A stretch of 64,000 nt of DNA from Tistrella bauzanensis (lineage in GTDB: Bacteria > Pseudomonadota > Alphaproteobacteria > Tistrellales > Tistrellaceae): positions 39,467 to 103,466 of the forward strand of contig NZ_BMDZ01000009.1 of assembly GCF_014636235.1 (NCBI RefSeq), written 5' to 3'. Below, in pieces: positions 17,690 to 26,454 of this stretch. The translations under genes were made by a program, and so were the position numbers. A model generated the notes under the pieces. It saw only the letters and a program-made list of their open reading frames with translations. It ran no database searches and was not told the origin of the DNA. Each line of letters begins with the position of its first letter. Position 1 is the stretch's first letter.

Positions 17690-17848
17690 TTATTCACAGC
17701 AAGGCATTGCGACGTCGTTGCAGCAATCGCCGCCATCGCAACAGGGCGTTGCAGCAAAAGCGGCGGTGGGCGCTAGCATGAGGGCCAAGCCGCGGCCGCT
17801 CATGCTGGGGGCCGTTCTCTTCAGATTGGTGTCCTGCACCGTGTGCAT
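17690..17848 (-). CDS. Exported Cys-rich peptide in the cad operon, 52 aa
   Basis: A 52-residue frame from ATG 17848 (MHTVQDTNLKRTAPSMSGRG), 25 bp downstream of lspA. Residues about 16-33 form a signal peptide (GLALMLAPTAAFAA, cleavage near AFA-AT). The mature part is about 19 residues with three adjacent cysteine pairs: 36/37, 42/43 and 50/51 (TPCCDGGDCCNDVAMPCCE). The layout suggests a periplasmic Cd/Zn/Pb-binding peptide of the cadA-lspA operon. It has no lipobox, so LspA is not its obvious processing enzyme. An internal ATG (residue 16) is an alternative start. I know no named family. Confidence 0.65.
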   Translation of the reverse strand: MHTVQDTNLKRTAPSMSGRGLALMLAPTAAFAATPCCDGGDCCNDVAMPCCE

Positions 17849-17873
17849 TGCGAATTTCCGGATCGTCCCAATG

Positions 17874-18374
17874 TCACTGGGACTCCTTTGTGGCGGCCGG
17901 GTTCTCCACGCTCATGAACGACTGGGCCACCAGCGCGATCGCCCCGCCCACGATGGCCATGTCAGCGATGTTGAAGGCGGGCCAGTGCCAGCCGTGCAGG
18001 TGAAAGTCGATGTAGTCGATAACGTGCCCGCGCGTGGCGCGGTCGAACGCGTTGCCCAATGCGCCGCCCAGAATGAGGCTGTACGAAAGGCCTTCCGTTT
18101 TGCGCAGCGGCCGGGAGAGCAGCCATGCGAGCCATGCCGATATTGCGAACGCGATCGCCAGAAAAAACCACCGCTGCCAGCCGCCCGCGCCAGCAAGGAA
18201 GCTGAACGCCGCGCCGGGATTGAGAGCGTGAACTAGGTTGAAGAATGACGCCACCTCGTGCGACCAACCCAAGGGAGTTGTCGCGTCAATGTAGCTCTTA
18301 GCTGCCTGATCGCCGGCGAATATAACGATCGCGAGTGAGTACCACTGCGTCTTGCGAAGAGATGGTTCATCCAT
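17874..18374 (-). CDS. lspA: Lipoprotein signal peptidase (signal peptidase II)
   Basis: 166 residues with four membrane segments. The catalytic aspartates lie in GGALGNAFDR (Asp111) and FNIADMAI (Asp138). LspA cleaves prolipoprotein signal peptides in the inner membrane. It starts 3 bp after cadA, as in cad/pbr metal-resistance operons, where this extra copy is often called pbrC or fused to pbrB. A chromosomal housekeeping copy presumably exists elsewhere. Its metal-related substrate is unknown. Confidence 0.93.
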   Translation of the reverse strand: MDEPSLRKTQWYSLAIVIFAGDQAAKSYIDATTPLGWSHEVASFFNLVHALNPGAAFSFLAGAGGWQRWFFLAIAFAISAWLAWLLSRPLRKTEGLSYSLILGGALGNAFDRATRGHVIDYIDFHLHGWHWPAFNIADMAIVGGAIALVAQSFMSVENPAATKESQ

Positions 18375-18377
18375 TGT

Positions 18378-21290
18378 TCATGCCGCCTTGAACTTCAGGA
18401 GGCGCAGCCCATTGACGACAACCAAAAGACTTGCCCCCATGTCAGCGAACACAGCCATCCACATGGTGGCATGCCCTGTGAACGTCAACGCAAGGAACAC
18501 CGCCTTGATGCCAAGGGCCAGAACGATGTTCTGCGTGAGGATCGCCGCAGTGCTACGCGACAGCCGGATGAAGGCGGGGATCTTGCGCAGGTCGTCGTCC
18601 ATCAGGGCGACGTCGGCTGTTTCGATCGCGGTGTCGGTGCCGGCCGCGCCCATGGCGAAGCCGATGTCGGCACGGGCGAGCGCGGGCGAATCGTTGATGC
18701 CGTCGCCCACCATGCCCACCTGGCCCTCGCCGCCGACCAGGCTTTCGATGGTCTTGAGCTTGTCTTCGGGCAGTTGGTCACCACGGGCTTCAGAGATTCC
18801 GACCTGGGCAGCGATGGCCGCGGCCGTGTGCTGGTTGTCCCCCGTCAGCATCAGCGTGCGCACACCCAGCGCCTGCAGGTCGGCCACCGCCTCACGGCTG
18901 GTTTCCTTCACGGTGTCGGCCACTGCAAAAATGCCGAGCACGGTCGCATCGTCCATCAGCAGGATCGCTGTCTTGCCTTGGCGCTCCAGGGTCTCCAGCC
19001 GAGCCTGGAGCGTCGCTTCGCTCAGGCCCAGCTCCTGGGCGAGCCTGTGGTTGCCCATGTGCAACATGCGCCCGGCGACGCGGCCGCGCACGCCGCGGCC
19101 AGGCAGCGCCGCGAAGTCGTCGACCTCGTGCAGCGCGATGCCGTCACGGTTCGCCTTGCGGGCGATGGCCTGAGACACAGGATGGTCCGAGCGTGCCGCG
19201 AGGCTTGCGGCCCAGGCGGCAACTTCCTGCGCCTCGCCGATCAGCGGCACGAAGTCGGTCTGCTCGGGCTTGCCATGTGTGAGTGTGCCGGTCTTGTCCA
19301 GGGCCAACGCCTTGAGCTTGCGCCCGCCCTCCAGGTAGACGCCACCCTTGATCAGGATGCCGCGTCGGGCGGCAGCGGCCAAGCCGCTGACGATGGTGAC
19401 CGGCGTGGAGATGACCAGAGCGCAGGGGCAGGCGATCACCAGCAGTACCAGGGCCTTGTAGACCCAGTCAAACCATGCGCCGCCGAAGGCGAGCGGCGGC
19501 ACGACGGCAACCAGCACGGACACCGCGAACACCGCCGGCGTGTAGACGCGGGCGAACTGGTCGACGAAGCGCTGCGTGGGCGCACGGCTGCCCTGCGCGG
19601 ACTCCACGGCATGGATGATGCGCGCGAGCGTCGAGTCGCTGGCGCCTGCGGTCACCTTGTATTCGAAAGAGCCGGTCTCATTGATGGTTCCGGCGAAGAC
19701 CTGGTCACCTTCGGCCTTCTCGACGGGCAGGCTCTCGCCGGTGATGGGCGCCTGGTTGATGGCCGATCGACCCGAGGTGATCAGGCCGTCCAGTGCGATG
19801 CGCTCGCCAGGACGCACGCGGACCACCGCGCCCTTTGCGACCTCCTTGGCCGGCAGCTCTGTCCATGAGCCATCGGCCTGCCGCACGGTCGCGGTCTCGG
19901 GCGCCAAGTCCATCAGCCCCCGAATGGCGTTGCGGGCGCGGTCCAGCGACTTCGCCTCGATCACTTCCGCCAACGCGAACAGGAACATGACCATGGCGGC
20001 CTCCGGCCAGTGGCCGATCGCCATGCCGCCGGTGACCGCGATGGCCATCAGGGCGTTCATGTTCAGGTTGAGGTTCTTCAGCGCGATCCAGCCCTTCTTG
20101 TAGGTGCTGAGGCCGCCGGTGAAGATCGAAACCAGTGCCAGCACGATCACGGCCCAATGATTGCCGTCGTTGACCCAGTACACGCCTTCGGCGGCCACCG
20201 CCGCAACGCCCGAAACCGCCATCGGCCACCAATTGGTCTTGTGCGCGGCCACCGGGGCATCGCGCGGCTCATCAGTCCTCTGGACCTCGGCTTCCATGCC
20301 CAGCGATTCGATGGCTTCGACTGCCGGCTTGATCGCGTCGGGTGTGTGCCGAACCGTGAGCGTGCGCTGCATCAGGTTGAAATCCATTCCCTGCACGCCC
20401 GGCATGCCTTGCAGCTTGCCGCGGATCAGACTTTCCTCGGTCGGACAGTCCATCTTCGCGATGCGAAGTACCGTGGTGGCTGTCTGCATGTCCTGCCGCG
20501 CAGCCTGCATTCCAATGGAAGCAAGCGCCTTCTCGATCGGCGCTGAGGTCGCCAGCGTGTGCTGGACTCCCAGCACACGCTGCATCAGATTGAAGTCGAG
20601 CGCGGTCACACCCGGCAGCTTGCCCAGCCGGTCGCGGATCAGCGCTTCTTCCGTCGGGCAATCCATGTTCTCGATCCGGTACGTCACCCGCTCGCCGATC
20701 GGCGGCGCGGAAACGGCAGCGGTTGGTTGCTGCTGCAGGGCCGAGGATGGGATCACAGCCGCGGCTTCGATCGGCCCCGTGTGGCCGAAGGTCTGCTCCT
20801 TGGCGCGCATGCCGATCGAGGCCAGGACCTGCTCCATCTGCGCGCGTGCCTGAGCGAGGTGTTTCACCGACAGGGTGCGCTCAGCGAGGTCGAAGTCGAG
20901 GTCCTGAATTCCCTCGACTGCCCCGAGGTGCGAGCGGATGAGTTTCTCCTCGCTCGGGCAGTCCATGTTCTCGATGCGGTAGGTGGTCGACACGGCGGCG
21001 TCTCGGACAGCCTGAGCCTTCATGCCCACCGAATTCAGCGCTTGCTCCAAGGCATCGGCCGAGACTTCGCGGTGCGAAATGGTCAACAAACGCTGCGGAA
21101 GATCGAACAGGAGCCGCTCGACACCGGGCATGCCCTCCAGCGTTCGCCGCACCAGTGCTTCCTCATTGCGGCAATCCATGTTGCTCACGTGGAAAACGGT
21201 GGTTTCAGTGCTGGCCTGCTCACTGGCGCACGCCGTCTGTTGGCCATTGCCGCCGGAGCAGGCGCATGGGCTGGAAGGTTCTTTGTTCAT
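18378..21290 (-). CDS. cadA: Cd/Zn/Pb-exporting P-type ATPase with four HMA-like domains
   Basis: 970 residues from ATG 21290 (MNKEPSSPCACSGG). This start is chosen because the longer frame begins upstream of the promoter at 21331-21361. Four tandem metal-binding domains with MDC motifs (Cys at about 40, 111, 211, 282) precede the P1B core: CPC in VIACPCALVIS, phosphorylation motif DKTGTLTHGKPE, DHPVSQA and GDGINDSPALARAD. It exports soft divalent metals across the inner membrane. Most relatives have one or two N-terminal domains, so four is unusual. First gene of a cadA-lspA-Cys-peptide operon, divergent from cadR. Confidence 0.95.
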   Translation of the reverse strand: MNKEPSSPCACSGGNGQQTACASEQASTETTVFHVSNMDCRNEEALVRRTLEGMPGVERLLFDLPQRLLTISHREVSADALEQALNSVGMKAQAVRDAAVSTTYRIENMDCPSEEKLIRSHLGAVEGIQDLDFDLAERTLSVKHLAQARAQMEQVLASIGMRAKEQTFGHTGPIEAAAVIPSSALQQQPTAAVSAPPIGERVTYRIENMDCPTEEALIRDRLGKLPGVTALDFNLMQRVLGVQHTLATSAPIEKALASIGMQAARQDMQTATTVLRIAKMDCPTEESLIRGKLQGMPGVQGMDFNLMQRTLTVRHTPDAIKPAVEAIESLGMEAEVQRTDEPRDAPVAAHKTNWWPMAVSGVAAVAAEGVYWVNDGNHWAVIVLALVSIFTGGLSTYKKGWIALKNLNLNMNALMAIAVTGGMAIGHWPEAAMVMFLFALAEVIEAKSLDRARNAIRGLMDLAPETATVRQADGSWTELPAKEVAKGAVVRVRPGERIALDGLITSGRSAINQAPITGESLPVEKAEGDQVFAGTINETGSFEYKVTAGASDSTLARIIHAVESAQGSRAPTQRFVDQFARVYTPAVFAVSVLVAVVPPLAFGGAWFDWVYKALVLLVIACPCALVISTPVTIVSGLAAAARRGILIKGGVYLEGGRKLKALALDKTGTLTHGKPEQTDFVPLIGEAQEVAAWAASLAARSDHPVSQAIARKANRDGIALHEVDDFAALPGRGVRGRVAGRMLHMGNHRLAQELGLSEATLQARLETLERQGKTAILLMDDATVLGIFAVADTVKETSREAVADLQALGVRTLMLTGDNQHTAAAIAAQVGISEARGDQLPEDKLKTIESLVGGEGQVGMVGDGINDSPALARADIGFAMGAAGTDTAIETADVALMDDDLRKIPAFIRLSRSTAAILTQNIVLALGIKAVFLALTFTGHATMWMAVFADMGASLLVVVNGLRLLKFKAA

Positions 21291-21330
21291 AGATCGCTCT
21301 TCATTGACAAGGTTTTCCCCGGATGCCATC

Positions 21331-21361
21331 ATTAGAAAACCTCTAGTAGATATAGAGTCAA
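21331..21361 (-). promoter_or_regulatory. cadA promoter with CadR-type operator
   Basis: On the minus strand TTGACT (21356-21361) and TCTAAT (21331-21336) lie 19 bp apart around the dyad CTCTATATCTACTAGAGG. The MerR-family spacing points to CadR activation. Confidence 0.85.
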
Positions 21362-21381
21362 GTTTTTTATAGGAAGCAACC

Positions 21382-21780
21382 ATGATGCGGATCGGTGAAC
21401 TGGGCAAGAAGGCAGATTGCTTGGTGCAGACCGTGCGCTTTTACGAGTCAGAAGGCTTGCTGCCCGAGCCTGCACGTAGCGAGGGCAACTTCAGGCTCTA
21501 TGACGAAGTCCATTTGCAGCGCTTGCTGTTCATCCGCCGCTGCCGGGCGAAGGACATGACGCTGGATGAGATCCGTCAACTGCTGAACTTACGGGATCGG
21601 CCAGAGTTGGGCTGCGGCGAGGTGAACGCGCTGGTCGACGCTCATATCGCGCAAGTGCGGACCAAGATGAAGGAATTGCGCGCCTTGGAGCGCGAGTTAA
21701 TGGATCTGCGACGCTCCTGCGATAGCGCCCGAACCTCGCGCGAGTGCGGCATTCTCAACAGCTTGGCCGAGCCCGCCTGA
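21382..21780 (+). CDS. cadR: Cd(II)/Pb(II)-responsive MerR-family regulator
   Basis: 132 residues. An N-terminal winged helix (MRIGELGKKADCLVQTVRFY) is followed by a coiled dimerisation helix. The metal ligands Cys78, Cys113 and Cys122 match CadR/PbrR. There is no His-rich C-terminal tail of the P. putida type. It is divergent from cadA across a 19-bp-spacer promoter. GGAAG lies before the ATG pair at 21382/21385. Confidence 0.94.
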   Translation: MMRIGELGKKADCLVQTVRFYESEGLLPEPARSEGNFRLYDEVHLQRLLFIRRCRAKDMTLDEIRQLLNLRDRPELGCGEVNALVDAHIAQVRTKMKELRALERELMDLRRSCDSARTSRECGILNSLAEPA

Positions 21781-22234
21781 AGCTCGAGCGTGTCATCGGT
21801 GCTGGAAGTGATCGGGTCCAGTTCTGAGAGCCACGTGCCGCGCTCCATCATGCGAAAGCGCGCGATTCTGACGTTTTGAGACGGCGTGCGACCGAGGGCG
21901 TGGCCCACAGGAGCCAGCGCGAGCCGGACGACCTGCGCGCCGCAATCTCCGCCACCTTACGGGTTCTCCAGGCCAGACCGAGCATCGCGGCGTGGCTGCG
22001 CAGGTGCAGGTGCAGGCCAAGGTAGCAGTGCGCCACGACGCGGCCCGACTCATGGGCACGCCACGCAACTCGCGATCGCTTCGCAAGAAGCCGCAAGGCC
22101 CGACTCGCGCAAGAATGCGACGTGGGCAAGATCGTATAGCCAGCAGCGCAAGCGTTTGCCGCTGCTGGCCGGCTCCGGAAGGGATAGACAAGCTGCGGGC
22201 CGTAGTCCATTGGAAAGTCCATCTTTCTTGAGTG
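21781..22234. other. Stretch without a confident gene
   Basis: Between cadR and the sterol-desaturase remnant several overlapping frames are open; the best is a 124-residue frame on the minus strand (21848-22222, MDFPMDYGPQLVYPFRSRPA). It begins 12 bp after the remnant's stop but has no recognisable domain. It may be the decayed 3' part of the same cargo operon. I do not call it a gene. Confidence 0.35.
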
Positions 22235-22698
22235 TCACTCTTTGGCGCCCAGCGTGTGCTTTTGCGACCGGAAAGCGCTGAACAAGTGGCCCCCGGGCAT
22301 CCAGAAATCGCCGTAGTTGACTTGGGCGTCTTCGTGCTCACGCTTGTGATGCCAGCGATGGGCTTCAGCCACCCCGATCAACAATCCCAACGGCCCGACC
22401 CGGTATCCCAGATTGGAGTGCTGGAAGGCCAGATGCACGACCAAGAAGCCGAGCCATGCGCCGACGGCCAACCACAGCTTGGAACGCCGCTACTGGCTCA
22501 ACGGGGAGTGGAAAGGCCGCCCGCCCTCTAGCAAGGCGGCACAAGCGAGCGCGACGATCACTGTGAGTAGCTCCGTCGGAAAAGACGGCCGGCCGGTCGC
22601 GAGCTCGCCGAAGAGCACAACCGCAGTGGCGCCACGGATCAGTGGATAGCAGCCATACCGGATGACAGTCGCAATGAAGGGGGCGCATTGGTGCTCAT
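22235..22698 (-). pseudogene. Sterol desaturase / fatty acid hydroxylase family remnant
   Basis: Translating in segments gives a start MSTNAP (ATG 22698), then after a C-run frameshift FIATVIRYGCYPLIRGATAV and LACAALLEGGRPFHSPLSQ. An in-frame TAG follows, then GWLGFLVVHLAFQHSNLGYR-like sequence with AHRWHHKREHEDAQVNYGDF. The HRWHHKREH cluster is the second His box of the di-iron hydroxylase family. The middle of the protein and the first His boxes are missing. At least three lesions make it inactive. Confidence 0.7.
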
Positions 22699-22725
22699 CT
22701 GTTCTGTCCTAAAGCTCTGACTGGA

Positions 22726-22756
22726 TTGGAAAACCTTCTAGCTACGGTAGAGTCAA
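22726..22756 (-). promoter_or_regulatory. CadR-type promoter upstream of sterol-desaturase remnant
   Basis: On the minus strand TTGACT (22751-22756), a 19-bp spacer with dyad CTACCGTAGCTAGAAGG, and a weak -10 TTCCAA (22726-22731). The -10 is poor, matching the decayed gene it would drive. Confidence 0.6.
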
Positions 22757-22800
22757 GGGCGTCCGGGAAGACCCTGTGGCAAGTTCGTTGCATCTGCGCC

Positions 22801-22831
22801 TTGACTCTCCAGCCGCTACAGGCTTCAGCAT
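22801..22831 (+). promoter_or_regulatory. CadR-type promoter of CDF transporter
   Basis: TTGACT (22801-22806), 19-bp spacer with CTCCAGCCGCTACAGG dyad, and CAGCAT (22826-22831). It lies 25 bp before the CDF transporter start and suggests metal-responsive control by a MerR-family protein. Confidence 0.65.
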
Positions 22832-22855
22832 CCATCGATTTGGAAGGAACAATGC

Positions 22856-23491
22856 ATGGCTGAAAACCACAGAAATCACGAAAACGACGAGTTGGGCCGC
22901 CTAGATGCGAGCGATGCGAAGGACCGAAAGATTCTTCTGACTGTGTTGCTGATCAACCTGACGCAGTCCGCCGCCGGCATTGCCCTTGGCATCTGGGCTG
23001 GCTCTACGGCGCTGATGGGCGCCGGGTTGGACAACCTCGCCGATGCGTCGGTCTATGCGGTTAGCCTGTATGCCGTCGGTCGTGCGGCAACGGTCAAGGT
23101 GGGCGCGGCCCGCTTGTCGGGTTTCTTGCTAATCGGCCTGGCCGCGCTGCTGCTGTTGGAAGTCCTACGCCGCTTCGCTGGAGGGGAAGAGCCTGTCGGC
23201 CCAGCCATGATGGCCATGGCCGCGCTGAACGCGGCTTTGAACCTAGTGTGCCTCAGACTACTGCGCCGCCATCGCGGGGAAGATGTGAACTTCAAGGCGT
23301 CAGCGATCTTTACCAGCAACGACTCCATCGTCAATGGTGCGATTGTGCTGTCCGGGGTGCTGGTGATGGGGTTCGGGTCGAACATCCCGGATCTGGTGCT
23401 GGGCGTCATCGTGGCCGCAATCGCAGCGAATGGGGGGCGGGAAATCCTGCGCGAAGCATCGGAAACAGCTCGCCGTAAGGCGGGCACATAA
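22856..23491 (+). CDS. Cation diffusion facilitator (CzcD-like)
   Basis: 211 residues with about six membrane segments. The metal-site motifs of the family are visible as GLDNLADASVYAVSL (segment 2) and FTSNDSIVNGAIVLS (segment 5), with Asp/Asn in place of the usual His-Asp pairs. The usual cytoplasmic C-terminal domain is missing, which makes it a short CDF. It probably exports Zn/Cd/Co by proton exchange. GGAAGG lies 8 nt before the ATG. It belongs to the cad cargo. Confidence 0.85.
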   Translation: MAENHRNHENDELGRLDASDAKDRKILLTVLLINLTQSAAGIALGIWAGSTALMGAGLDNLADASVYAVSLYAVGRAATVKVGAARLSGFLLIGLAALLLLEVLRRFAGGEEPVGPAMMAMAALNAALNLVCLRLLRRHRGEDVNFKASAIFTSNDSIVNGAIVLSGVLVMGFGSNIPDLVLGVIVAAIAANGGREILREASETARRKAGT

Positions 23492-24214
23492 GGCATGTTT
23501 TCGCCCAGTTCATCCCGAGGTTTACCTCTGCAAAAGAGGTAGTCCAGCCTTTGGGCTACGGCCTCGGCTGCAGCCGAGCGTACCATTGGCGATGGCCGCG
23601 CGATAGGCGGGCATGCCGTTCTCGACCTCCGTCTGCCGTACAGCAGCGGTGCGCAAGGTTGAGGGTGCATGTCGTCTCTCCTGTTCGTGTGGCCCAGGCC
23701 AATGGCCGGGCCGGGACGTTGATGGGCAGGAGAATGGCGCCGAAGGCCCAACGGCCTTCGGCTCGGGAGAAAAGAGGAACCACCCGTGGGCTGATTGGCA
23801 GGCCCGGTCGTCGCTAGAACCGTCTGCTCATCAAGCAATCACACCCGGCCCATGTCGTGGCTGGGGCCGGCATCGTCTGGCGCACATCCGCGCACAAAGG
23901 GAGCCCGTTTTTGCACCGGCGGGCACCGGCACCGATTACCGCTGACCACGAAGGGTCTCCCGGTGGCTCGTGCAGCCTGGCAAGCCACCGGGAGACCCTT
24001 CGCAGAGGGCGGAAGAAACGCAGATCAACAGAACGCGCGTGGTGCGGCTCGCAGAGAAGCTACCTTCAGGTCCCGCGGCCGGGGACGGCTGGGCGGGACG
24101 CGCACACGGATCAAGAAGGCGTTGCGCGCTGGGCGTCCCGCAGGGCATGCGGCGGAGTGCGGGACAGGGGCCACGCCGCCGAAGGCGGGCACGGCTCACG
24201 GGGAACGGGGGCGG
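23492..24214. other. Non-coding stretch between CDF gene and topB
   Basis: 723 bp with no convincing gene on either strand. It contains several hairpins: GCCGAAGGCC CAAC GGCCTTCGGC (about 23741-23764) and the 20-bp perfect inverted repeat at 23949-24002. It marks one edge of the metal cargo against the ICE backbone. Confidence 0.6.
23949..24002. repeat. 20-bp perfect inverted repeat
   Basis: Arms CGAAGGGTCTCCCGGTGGCT (23949-23968) and its exact complement (23983-24002) around a 14-nt loop. No U tract follows on either strand. See findings. Confidence 0.9.
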
Positions 24215-26245
24215 TCAGGAGCCTTTGCGGCCGCTACGGCGCGGGCGCGAGGCGCCGCGCTTGGAGCTGCCGGATTCGACTGGCAGCGTGCCTTTGCAGT
24301 CCGGGTAGCGGCTGCACGACCAGAACGGGCCGCTCTTGCCGCTGCGCTGGCGCGTGGGTGCGCCGCACTGCGGGCATGCCGGCCCTTGGGGAACCTTGAT
24401 GGACAGGGAGGCGCTGCCGTACTGCGCAATCAACTGCGAAATCCACGCGGCCTGCTTGCCGATGAACACGTCCAGGGTGAGCTGTCCGGCCTCGATCATG
24501 TCGAGCGCCTGTTCCCAGACGGCGGTGGTGCCAGGGTCGGCAATCGCCGCAGGCACGGCATCGATCAAAGTGAAAGCCGCATCCGAGGCGCGGATGGCGC
24601 GCCCCTTCTTCACGAGGTAGCCGCGAGCGATCAGGCCGCCGATGATGTTGGCCCGCGTCGCTTCGGTGCCGATGCCAACCGTATCCTTGAGCTTCTGCTT
24701 CAGGCGGGGATCGGACACCAGCTTGGCGACGCCTTTCATGGACTTGACCAACTCGCCTTGCGTGTACGGTTTGGGCGGCAGCGTCTTGAGTGCCTTGAGA
24801 TCGACGTCGGCCACCTGGCATGCCAGGCCCTCATACAGTTTCGGCAGCGCGGGCAGCACCTGGGCGCGGACCGCAGTATCGCCCTCGCCATCACCGTCTT
24901 CGGCCTGCGGCTCGGCGAGCACCTGGCGCCAACCCGGGATGACAACCTGCTTGCCCGTGGCCGCCAGGTTCTGCCCCCCGCACGAAAACTTGGCCACAGT
25001 GCGGTCGAACTCGTGGTGAGGGAGGAACTGCGCCAGGTAATGCGACCGGATGAGCCTGTACACGGCCAGTTCCTTCTCGCTCATGGCGGAGAGCTTCGCC
25101 GGTTCGAGCGTCGGGATGATGCCGTGGTGCGCCGTGACCTTGCCATCGTTCCAGGCGCGCGAGCGCTGCGAGCGGTCGAGCTGGCCCATGATCGAGCGCA
25201 GCGAGGGATCGGTCTTGAGCAGGCTGTCGAGAACGGTGGGCACTTCGGCAAACATGCTCTCGGGCAGGTAGCCGGAGTCCGAGCGGGGGTACGTCGTGGC
25301 CTTGTGCGTCTCGTACAGGGCTTGGGCAATCTCCAAGGTTTCCTGCACGTCCAGCCCAAGCTGCTTGGAACACACTTCCTGCAAGGTGCCCAGGTCGAAC
25401 GGCAGCGGCGGGCCTTCGCGGACACGCTCAGTCTCCACCGACACGACGTGGGCACTGCCCGCAGCGCGGATCTGCTGCATGGTCTGCTGTGCGACCGGCT
25501 GCCGCAGGCAGCGGCCTGCGTCGTCGGTGCACGCATCGGGTGGAACCCATTGCGCGGCGAAAGTCGAACCGCCTGCGAACAGGGACACGGCGATGGCCCA
25601 GTATGGTACGGACACGAAGCGCGCGATCTCGCGGTCGCGGTCCACAACGAGCTTGAGCGTCGGGGTCTGTACGCGGCCGACCGACAGCACGCCGTCGTAA
25701 CCCGCCTGTCGCCCCAGCACCGTGAACAGCCGGCTCAGGTTCATGCCCACGAGCCAATCCGCACGGGAGCGCGCCAGCGCCGAGTGGTACATCGAAAGCG
25801 TCTCGGCCGAAGGCCGCAGCTTGCCCAGTGCCGCCCGAATGGACGCATCGTTGAGCGCCGACAGCCACAGGCGTTCGATGGGGCCGCGGTAGCCGCAAAG
25901 CTCCACGATCTCGCGGGCGATCAATTCGCCCTCGCGGTCGGCATCGGTGGCGATAACCAGGTGAGTCGCCTTCGCCAAGAGCGCCTTGACGACCTTGAAT
26001 TGCGTGGCGGTCTTCGGTTTGACCTCGACCCGCCAGTGCTGGGGAATGATGGGCAACTGCTCAACGGACCATCGTTTGAGCTGCTCGTCGTAGGCCTCGG
26101 GCGGCGCCGCCTCCACGAGATGGCCGATGCACCAGGTGACCGTGACGCCGGAACCGTTGAGGCAGCCTTCACCGCGCTGCGTGGCGCCGAGAATCCGGCC
26201 AATGTCTTTGCCCTGGGAGGGCTTCTCGCACAAGAACAGCCGCAT
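24215..26245 (-). CDS. topB: ICE type IA topoisomerase (topoisomerase III)
   Basis: 676 residues from ATG 26245 (MRLFLCEKPSQGKDIGRILG); a long upstream extension is low-complexity and rejected. The TOPRIM domain shows EKPSQ and TDADREGELIAR. SVGRVQTPTLKLVVDRD and the active-site region TTYPRSDSGYL (Tyr) follow. A C-terminal zinc ribbon (CPQCGAP...CSRYPDCKG) is next, then a basic tail. It relaxes or decatenates DNA and is a core gene of ICEclc-type elements, likely used in replication and transfer. Confidence 0.95.
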   Translation of the reverse strand: MRLFLCEKPSQGKDIGRILGATQRGEGCLNGSGVTVTWCIGHLVEAAPPEAYDEQLKRWSVEQLPIIPQHWRVEVKPKTATQFKVVKALLAKATHLVIATDADREGELIAREIVELCGYRGPIERLWLSALNDASIRAALGKLRPSAETLSMYHSALARSRADWLVGMNLSRLFTVLGRQAGYDGVLSVGRVQTPTLKLVVDRDREIARFVSVPYWAIAVSLFAGGSTFAAQWVPPDACTDDAGRCLRQPVAQQTMQQIRAAGSAHVVSVETERVREGPPLPFDLGTLQEVCSKQLGLDVQETLEIAQALYETHKATTYPRSDSGYLPESMFAEVPTVLDSLLKTDPSLRSIMGQLDRSQRSRAWNDGKVTAHHGIIPTLEPAKLSAMSEKELAVYRLIRSHYLAQFLPHHEFDRTVAKFSCGGQNLAATGKQVVIPGWRQVLAEPQAEDGDGEGDTAVRAQVLPALPKLYEGLACQVADVDLKALKTLPPKPYTQGELVKSMKGVAKLVSDPRLKQKLKDTVGIGTEATRANIIGGLIARGYLVKKGRAIRASDAAFTLIDAVPAAIADPGTTAVWEQALDMIEAGQLTLDVFIGKQAAWISQLIAQYGSASLSIKVPQGPACPQCGAPTRQRSGKSGPFWSCSRYPDCKGTLPVESGSSKRGASRPRRSGRKGS

Positions 26246-26454
26246 ATCCGTCCATCCCGATTCCTGTTGTTCATGGAGTTGCTGGGATCGAGGATGCCGA
26301 GCGCAGCCCCTGGCAGCAGCAAACAAGCCGCATGCGGCAGCGACCGCTTTCACGCCGATGAAATGGCGAGTGCGGGGAAGGTGCGTGGCCGGAAGTGTGC
26401 GGGCCGAGAGCCGCGATTTCCGGGAGCGCGCGTGGAACTCGGTGGACGTTGGTG

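Noticed and set aside
18471-19868. A 465-codon plus-strand frame
   Set aside because: Antisense of cadA with no recognisable protein features.
21291-21407. N-terminal extension of cadA to 1009 residues
   Set aside because: It would start upstream of the cadA promoter and overlap cadR's start, so it cannot be translated from that promoter.
21848-22222. 124-codon minus-strand frame after the sterol-desaturase remnant
   Set aside because: Position fits an operon but start signal and domain are lacking; noted only as an uncertain stretch.
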